A stretch of DNA of 64,000 nt from Arcuatula senhousia (Eukaryota > Mollusca > Bivalvia > Mytilida > Mytilidae). Shown here piece after piece: positions 52,701 through 61,700 of the stretch (position 1 is the first letter of the stretch; each line of letters begins with the position of its first letter). A program made the translations under genes and the position numbers. Location: contig OZ020308.1 of the NCBI GenBank assembly GCA_963971305.1, positions 26,069,275-26,133,274 of the forward strand. The letters run 5' to 3'. The notes under the pieces are model-generated. The model worked only from the letters and a program-made list of their open reading frames with translations, did not search any database and was not told the origin of the DNA.

Positions 52701-55700
52701 TTAAAATAGGTATTGAATATAATGACTTGTATTCAACTCTTTTGTTATATGATTGCTGCATTGAAGTAAAATATTTTGGTGTTAGTTTTTAAGTTTTTCC
52801 TGCCAAGGAATTTCAAATAGGTGTTTTGATTTTTGTTGTCTTAAACTATTAGTTATTACGTACAGTGCCTTGAGGTATTCTCATACAAACTATATTTCCA
52901 TTCTCAGTTTTCAAGATTTCCTCAAATGAACTGATTCCACTGTTGACCAACGCTGCATTCACATTTTCTAACTGAAAACAAAAAAGATTAAAAATGATTT
53001 CATAAGACTAAAAATTATTAAGCTTCTTGTCTTTGCCAAAAAACCCGAGTATAATGTATTATCAGCTTTTTGTCAGTGAAATCCAGATTTTTTGTAGAAA
53101 TTGTTACTGCCATTGGTTTCCACATCCACTAATTCTTCTAGGTGTTTATTACTGACATGAATGAAAAACACCAAGTTTATGAATTCGGTAAGCCCTTTCA
53201 TTTAAGTTAAAATAAATAAAAAATACACCCCCCTGGCCACATCAATACTTTTAAAAAATGTACCCCAGAAGCTCCTGCTTTTAAAACTGCCTATGTTCTT
53301 CGACTTTTTTTAGTTTATGGGTTCTCAGGTTAACACATACACGAAGATAATTTCCTTCAAAATGATCATTATAGTTACCCCTAGTTAACTACATTCATCA
53401 AAATGTAAGAATCTAGATAAAAAAAAGATACAAAAGTTTGATTGTAAAACTAGAAAATGTGCCTATGAATTACAGGATGGCCCTCCCAATCTTGAAATAC
53501 CATTTACCCCCAATGTGTATAATCTGGGTTATGTACATGTATCTTAACAAAAGTCATCATGCTTAAAATATAGGTCACAGTGACTTAATTTCTAGTGGGT
53601 GTTATAGCCCTACCAAAGACCTGTCTAGTGGTGAAATATCATTGACCTCCAATAATGGACCTTAACCAAAAACTTAGTCATTCATGCTTAAAATCTAGGT
53701 CACAGTGACCTCATTTCTAGTGGTTGATATAGCCCTACCCTAGACCCATCTAGTGGTGAAATATCATTGACCAGAAACATCTAGTATCTGAGATATGGAC
53801 CTTAACCACAATCATTCATGCGTAAAATATAGGTCACAGTGACCTTATTTGTAGTGGGTGGTGTCACCTTACCCAAGACAGATGTGATGGTGAATATCAT
53901 TGACCCCAAACATCTTATATCCAATTTATGGACCTTAACAAAGAACTTAACCAAAGTCATTCCTGCATTAAATATAGGTCATATTGACTTCACTTCTAGT
54001 GGTTGGTATAGCCCTACCCGAGACCCATCTAGTGGTGAAGTATCAGTGACCTGAAACATCTAGTATCCGAGTAATGGACCTTAACCACAATCATTCATGC
54101 GTAAAATATAGGTCACAGTGACCTTATTTCTAGTGGGTGGTGTCACCTTACCCAAGACAGATCTGATGGTGAATATCATTGACCCCAAACAACTAATATC
54201 CAATTTATGGACCTTAAACAAGAATTTAAAAAAAGTCATTCATGCATAAAATATAGGTCACAGAGAATTTACTTCTAAATGGTGGTGTAGCCCTACCAAA
54301 GACCCATCTAGTGGTGAAATATCATTAACCCCCAACATTTAGTATCTAAGTAATGGACCTTAAATAGGAAATTAACCAAAGTGTTACGGACAGACAGACA
54401 GACATGGTTAAAACTATATGGCTGATCCACATACATGGTCCGGCCATACATGCCATAATAATACTTTGTAGAAGGAAAATGAAAATGAAAGCCTGATAAA
54501 CCCTGTTTCAACAATATCATACCTTGCAATAGGTAATTAAACTGTGAATGTCAGAATTTGGTTACTTATAACAAGTGTGGCCACTAAAAGTATGTCTCGC
54601 CTGCCGGCACCATCGCTAAAATCAACTACCTAAGCTTTCATTTCTTGATATAAACACAAAAAGTGTCAGTATACCTAATAACAGATGCCTAGTTATTATA
54701 CTATTCAAGCAATCCATTGTCCACACAAGTATTACAATAAGTTTTCTGTCTGAAAAAAGACCTAAGTTCACCGAGTCACTGGAGCGTAAAAATGGGGTCA
54801 TGGTCACATGGCATGGTGACAGTTGCGTTGTCCATAACCGCAACTGTCTGTTTACCCAATATCAGATGCCTAGCTATTATAACTTTCCAGCAATTCATCT
54901 TCCATAAAAGTCTTACAAAAAAGTTTTTCGGCCTGAAAAAGACCTAAGTTCACAGAGTCACTGGAGCATGAAAATGGGGTCAGGGTCACACGGCATGGTG
55001 ACAGTTGCATGGACCATAACCTGAAATGTCTGTATACTAAATATCAGATGCCAAGCTATTATACTTTTCAAGCAATTCATCGTCCACAAAAGTCTTACAT
55101 AAAAGTTTATGGCCTGAAAAAAGACCTAAGTTCACAGAGTCACTGGAGCGTGAAAATGGGGTCAGGGTCAAACGGCATGGGGACAGTTGCGTAGACCATA
55201 ACCTGAACTGTCTGTATTCGAAATATCAGATGCCTAGCTATTATACTTTTCAAGCAATTCATCGTCCACAAAAGTCTTACAAAAAAGTTTACGGCCTGAA
55301 AAAAGACCTAAGTTCACAGAGTCACTGGAGCGTGAAAATGGGGTCAGGGTCCAATGGCATGGTGACAGTTGCCTAGACCATAACCTGAACTGTCTGTATA
55401 CCAAATATCAGATGCCTAGCTATTAAACCTTTCAAGCAATTCATCGTCCTCAAAAGTCTTACATAAAAGTTTACGGCCTGAAAAAAGACCTAAGTTCACA
55501 GAGTCACTGGAGCGTGAAAATGGGGTCAGGGTCAAACGGCATGGTGACAGTTGCGTAGACCATAACCTGAACTGTCTGTATACCAAATATCAGATGCCTA
55601 GCTATTATACTTTTCAAGCAATTGATCGTCCACAAAAGTCTTACAAAAATGTTTATGGCCTGAAAAAAAACCTAAGTTCACAGAATCACTGGAGCGTGAA

Positions 55701-58700
55701 AATGGGGTCAGGGTCAAACGGCATGGCAACAGTTGCGTAGACCATACCCTCAACTGTCTGTATACCAAATATCAGATGCCTAGCTATTATACTTTTCAAG
55801 CAATTCATCGTCCATAAAAGTCTTACAAAAAAGTTTACGCCGCCGCCGTCGCCGCCGTCGCCGGAAAGTAATACCTATGTCTCGCCTTCCGCGACTATTC
55901 GTCGCAGGCGAGACAAAAATCACCTTCATATCAAATCTTGTGTCTGGTTTGTCTGTCCCATATTTCTCCATTGCTTCATCATAGGTAATTCTAGGGAATG
56001 GTAAAGTTATTTCCCCTTCTGGCCAGCTATGATGTAAAAGCTGTTCTATCATATCTTGTACATCTTGTTGTGTGGTAAAAGACATCTCTATGTCCACCTA
56101 GAAAATAAGAAGGTAGATAAAACATTATAAAAACTCATATGCATGGTGTTATGATCAAACCTTTGTGTTATCTTACTAGCTAGGGTATTTGATCATTGCT
56201 TATTTTCAATGTAATTTTCTCCATAAAGGGCATGCATTCTTATTCCACAGCTCATCATCTTCTACTCTTTAAGACAAATAATGGAACTCAATGTAAAAAA
56301 ATGTTATGTTACTTGTCTAATCCAGAGAATAAACAGTATATAGCTAATTTAAGTAAAAGGTTTTTTTTTCCATTTAAATACAAACTAAAATGAAATCACA
56401 AGGAAGAAACTTTAACGTGTTTTACATGTATATACATATATGCAATTTTATTTCTAATCTTGTTTTTATAGTTTTTACATGCATATCTTTTTATACTATT
56501 GATCCATATACACATTCATTTCTACTGTTAATCTGTATTTGGAGAGTAGCTATCTATAGTAGAACTTTACTCATGCCAATTAAGCAGTAAGATATGTATA
56601 AAACTAAGTAATTATTTAAACTCCCATTAACTGACAAGTTCATGGTATTTCTGACATACTTGTGTAAACTCAGGCTGCCTATCATGTCGGGTCTGCTCAT
56701 CTCTGTAACATTTAGCTATCTGGAAATATCTGTCAATCCCTCCAACCATTAGTAACTGTTTAAACTGTATAAAAAAGTCAAACATACATAGATCCAAAGC
56801 AATGTCTGGTGTCTCCTCACATGTTTTTTTTTTATCATGGTCAGGTTGCAATTAAATGACAGGGTCAACTAGCCAACATCAAAAGAAAACATAACAAATT
56901 GCTAATTAGAAATTTAACACAAAGTGTCAAAAAACCCTTTTTCTATATACATTGTATAATTAAAAGTATTACAATTTTCTATTAGGAAGATGGAAGTTTT
57001 TAACAGTTTCAATACCTTATCATTTTAAAATGTACATGCATTGTTTGTTCAGAAGAACAATCTGATTTTTCATCATAATGAAACTGTGCAAATACAAAAA
57101 GCTTCGCAAACCTGGTTTTGCATGACTTAATAATAAAAGACCTAAATAAGGGTAGAGTTGGAAGATAACTTACCTGTTGGGGACTTTGTGGAAGAGTGTA
57201 AAACTTCCCTTTGTTTTTAGTGGGAACAATAAATTCTCTGGCACCCTGAAATAATAAATATGAATTAAAAATGTTATTCAGGATGATTTTCATTGTAAGT
57301 TATTTTTATATTCTTAGTTTTAGAGATAACCAAATTAATGAGAAAAATGTTGAATCCACAAAACAAGTTTAGCCCTGCCAAGTTTCAAATGGGCCTGTTC
57401 TAAACAAATAATCCTCTTTACAACCTATGTTTGTATTGGTTTTCTTTATAGAATTGTTCTATATCCAAAAAGTGGTTTTTCATTCAATTTGATTATTTTA
57501 GTCTTGAAGTTAAACTTGAACCTGTAAAAGTGCTTCATCTGGGGCCAATTGCAAGAGGAGCAACAGCAACCATGGGTCATTATAAAGGCTGCCGGTTATT
57601 TTCCATTGTGAGTATCAAATTGCCATTGATTTATAAAAGTTGTCTCATGTTCACCTACTTTACATCTATAATGCCTTGCCACTTTATGTGGCAGGACATA
57701 AAAGCTTACCCCTGGTGTTCTTCTAAATAAGGTTGGGGTTTCAACATCGACAAAACCTGAAATCAAAGACTTTTAATGAAATCTTAGGAGAATTAGTCAA
57801 TAAAGTTAGCTTATTTTATACATATCACTTGTCTACATTGAATTTATTAACCAATTTTCAATTAAAATTTTCCATAATGATATTATCAAAACACTTATTC
57901 CAACATTTTCAAAGTTATCTTTGAAGTTGTAAAATTTTTTTCTTCAATTCAACTTAACTTCTTTTTTCAGTGCTTGTTTAACTGTAATGGCAGTCATCCT
58001 TGGAAGACCTATGTGGCCTCCTCAGAAAATATTTGATAAACAGGAACTAGATGAATCACGAACATAAAATTGCTTTACACCATAAAGTACTACAGAAGAA
58101 AGCTACATGCCAAATATCAAGAGACTGCAACTTCTAGCTGTCTGAAAAAATGCTATGAAAATTTTTGTGATGCCGCAGGATGGCAAAAGATGAAGAATAA
58201 TATCAAAGTAACCGCTATATGTCCCTTGTTCCAGGCAACATAATAACTTACTATTTCAATACTGTAATGCAGGCAACGAAGAAGTTCAATAATTTTTTTT
58301 ATTCTGTTAAAGATGGTTTTAGGTTTAAAATCTGTAGCCTTCTATTCTAAATCTCAACAACCTACCAAATCTTTAAGCAAATTTGTGCTTTTACTTTAAC
58401 TTAATTTATTTCTATACTGTGGATTCATTTATTTTCGTGGGTATCAATTTTCGTGGTTTGTTGAAAAAGGATTCTAAATTTCGTGGTTCTGAGGTCTCCA
58501 ACATATGGATCAATGTTAAATTTCCTATTCGTTGGGAATCAAATTTCGTGGATGAAGGCTACCCACGAAAACCACGAAAATTGATACCCAAGAAATAATA
58601 ATGAAACCACAGTATTTTCAAATACATTTATTAAATCTTACAATAAGGTTTCACAAACTGATACAACATACCATGTTTATTGCACAGAAATTCTCTAATT

Positions 58701-61700
58701 TTCATCACCATTTTAGATCTGGTTCTAAGATTTCTCTGCATGTAATCACTCCTGATATCCAGGTATCTATACTCCATTCTCAAAGGTTCTCTACTCTGAA
58801 CAATAGAAATGTAATTGTCATATGCTTATCATCTACATGATGATATCTAGGGCATCAAACAATTTATTCATTCTTGAAAAATCTGTATGGTTCATGATTG
58901 TTTGGATAGTATCTGTTGTACTGTGACATGGTCGATTTTCTTTCCTTTTGCTGTCTTCCAGAGATATTGTGTTTTTTTTTATCACTACCAGATTGCAATA
59001 TGGGAGGCCACTTAATCTTTATTAACCCGCCATATTTTTTTTTGGTGTTCATTTCTCTGGTATATGTAACTATCCATTTTTGTTTGCTTACTTCGAAATT
59101 TTTGGACTGCTCATCCTAGTTGGAAAAATTGTTGATTTTATCATTAACATTCAAATCAATAATTCTTTTAGAGAACCTTTTCTTTAAAAATAGGGATGTC
59201 TGGTTCAATGGGTTTTTATAAGAACGTAAGACATATTTTATTTCCAATTATGGTCCCTCAAGGGGCAGGATCATTACAATGATTAATTATAAATAAATAA
59301 CATGAATAACAAGTATTATAGTCCTGACTTTTGGCTGAAGACCCTCTGCAGCGACTTTAGGACATCAAGCGGGGGCATGACACATCACCGCCAGTGTTAG
59401 CTGCTCCAAAGTATCTTTTGTTATTGCTGGAGCAGGACCAGTCTTTCAACACAGAGAGGTTCTTGTCAGAAGTCTAGGGATGCCTTAAGTTGTATCCTTA
59501 TTTAAACCTAACTTGGAATGTTCCATTATATCAATACCTAATATCACCTTACTTTAGACACTTTAACCTACCTTGGAAACCTCAGTTATATCAATAGGTA
59601 GTATCTTTTTATCTTAAACCTACCTTGGAATGTTCCATTATAATAATAGGTAATATCACCTTACTTTAACCTACCTTTGAATGTTCCATTATATCAATAG
59701 GAAGTATCTCTTCACATCTATTTAGTACATTAACTTCATCTGCACACACCTCTATTTCTCCTGTCATCATTTTCTGTAAAAAAAAATCCATCAAAGACAT
59801 AATTGGCCAGAGTTCATTAGACAGGAAGTAGATGCAAGGAACTTGAAATTGAACCTCACGATATGGGACTCTATGCTGCTGCTGCATACAAACATACAGG
59901 GACTGTGTTGTGATTTGGTAGTTGCTAATAAAACTGCTGCAGATTTTGTTTTGTCAGCCTACAATGGTCCGATATTCATCATTCTCACTTTCTAAAATCC
60001 CGAAAAAATTTAGACAAATTCAACAAAATGTGAACATTCATTTTACATGTATTTGCATGCAATTGGATGAGATTAATTAAGTATCTTGTTTTTAGTGTGT
60101 AATTTTTGTAATATAGATTTTACTTTGAAATATAAGTAAAAAATTACTGTGGTTTCATTCTTATTTATTGGGTATTAATTTTCGTGGATTTCATGGGTGG
60201 CCTTGACCCATGAAATTAAATACCCCACAAAAAGGCAATTTAACATTGATCTGTATGACAGAGACTTCAGAACCACGATCCTTTTGCCACTAAAATAAAT
60301 GAATCCACAGTTTGTTATAAAATCTTGGAATGCTGTAGATATACCTCATTGCTATTGCAAAGACTGAGCATATACATGTACATGAATATCCTTTTCTTTA
60401 TTGATGTACATGTCCAAGTTTGTGTACCACTTAATCACAATTTTTTTATTAATAACTCTTTATACCTTAAAAAAACATATTTTTTTCTTCAAAAAGTTGA
60501 ACATTAAAATCAAATCGAGTTAATATGGTCACAGGATAAACAAATACCAAGACATGTAAATGATATACATATAGAAAGTATGCCCACAACTAACCAGATT
60601 TTCTTGTCCCTCAGGTCTTTTTCTGACAACACCTTTAACTTCAATCACACTTTCAAATGTAAGACTTTCAATGTCCATGGTTGGTACTTTCTGAAAAAAA
60701 AATCTATGATTTTATTATTATAAATGACAGGAATTACATACATGATAGCGAGCATAGCTTGTAGCGGAGAGCTCTACAGCAAGTTCCCGCGAAAAATTTG
60801 CCTAATGCTGATATTGATTTTTTTTCGTTCGGATATGCTTCTCACAATTTCACTTGCACAATTTAAACAGGTTCGATGTGAATTTGAAAATAATCAGCAA
60901 TTTTGCTACTGGCCTTCCAAAAATTTTCTATGTAAATATAGAACAAGGATAAAAATATTCTGATGATAATGAAATACTTCATTTTGTAAGTAAAACAAAT
61001 TTTATTCATTTTTTTACATTTTCATTTTTTACGCCCATTCGCCCTAAATCCCAAATACCTCGTCCCAAACTGAACGTTCTAGAAAATGAACTGATTAAAG
61101 TAAAAAAAACTATGATCAAAACAGTTAACATTTGCATCAAAAGTGTCCACGTCTTTTCTGGAATGGGGTCCTCTAGATCTTATATTTAGAATTCCAAACA
61201 ATTTTTCATCTCAATTGAGGTGTTGAACTCCGTCACATCAGGGCCAAAAAGAGGATCCATCTTTGATGTTTTATGGTATGGGGGGGGGGGCTTACAATTA
61301 AGCTGTTCATTTTGACATCATATATTTTTGCAGTGCTCGCATTTAGGCAATGCCTAACTCATATTATATCATTACAAATGAGCCACCTCAAACACATGAA
61401 TCATTTATAAAAAATGGGTCAAAGACAGAAATGGCCGGATTTCGTTTAAAAGGATGCATATGAGCCACAGACCATATCAAGAGGCTGCGATTAGTAGTTG
61501 CTGAGAAAACAGTTACGAAAATTTTCTATAATTGGACATTTATGTCAAAAATTAACTAAGTCGGTAAACAGGAAGTAGATGAGCTACAGACCTGAAATCG
61601 TATCCCACTTTAAGGGAGCCCATACTGATGCTGCATACCAAATATCAAGAGGCTGAGATTAGTAGTTGCTGAGAAACTTGTTACGAAAATGTTCTATAAT

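Noticed and set aside
55780..55923. Arg-rich C-terminal extension ([11 protein letters not shown]) of a protein after TRFDMK
   Set aside because: This is read-through of DARS2 exon 8 past its donor into the CGCCGC run of the adjoining element.
61280..61290. Run of 11 G as a possible G-quadruplex
   Set aside because: A single homopolymer run in an intron; more likely a slippage tract and error-prone in sequencing.
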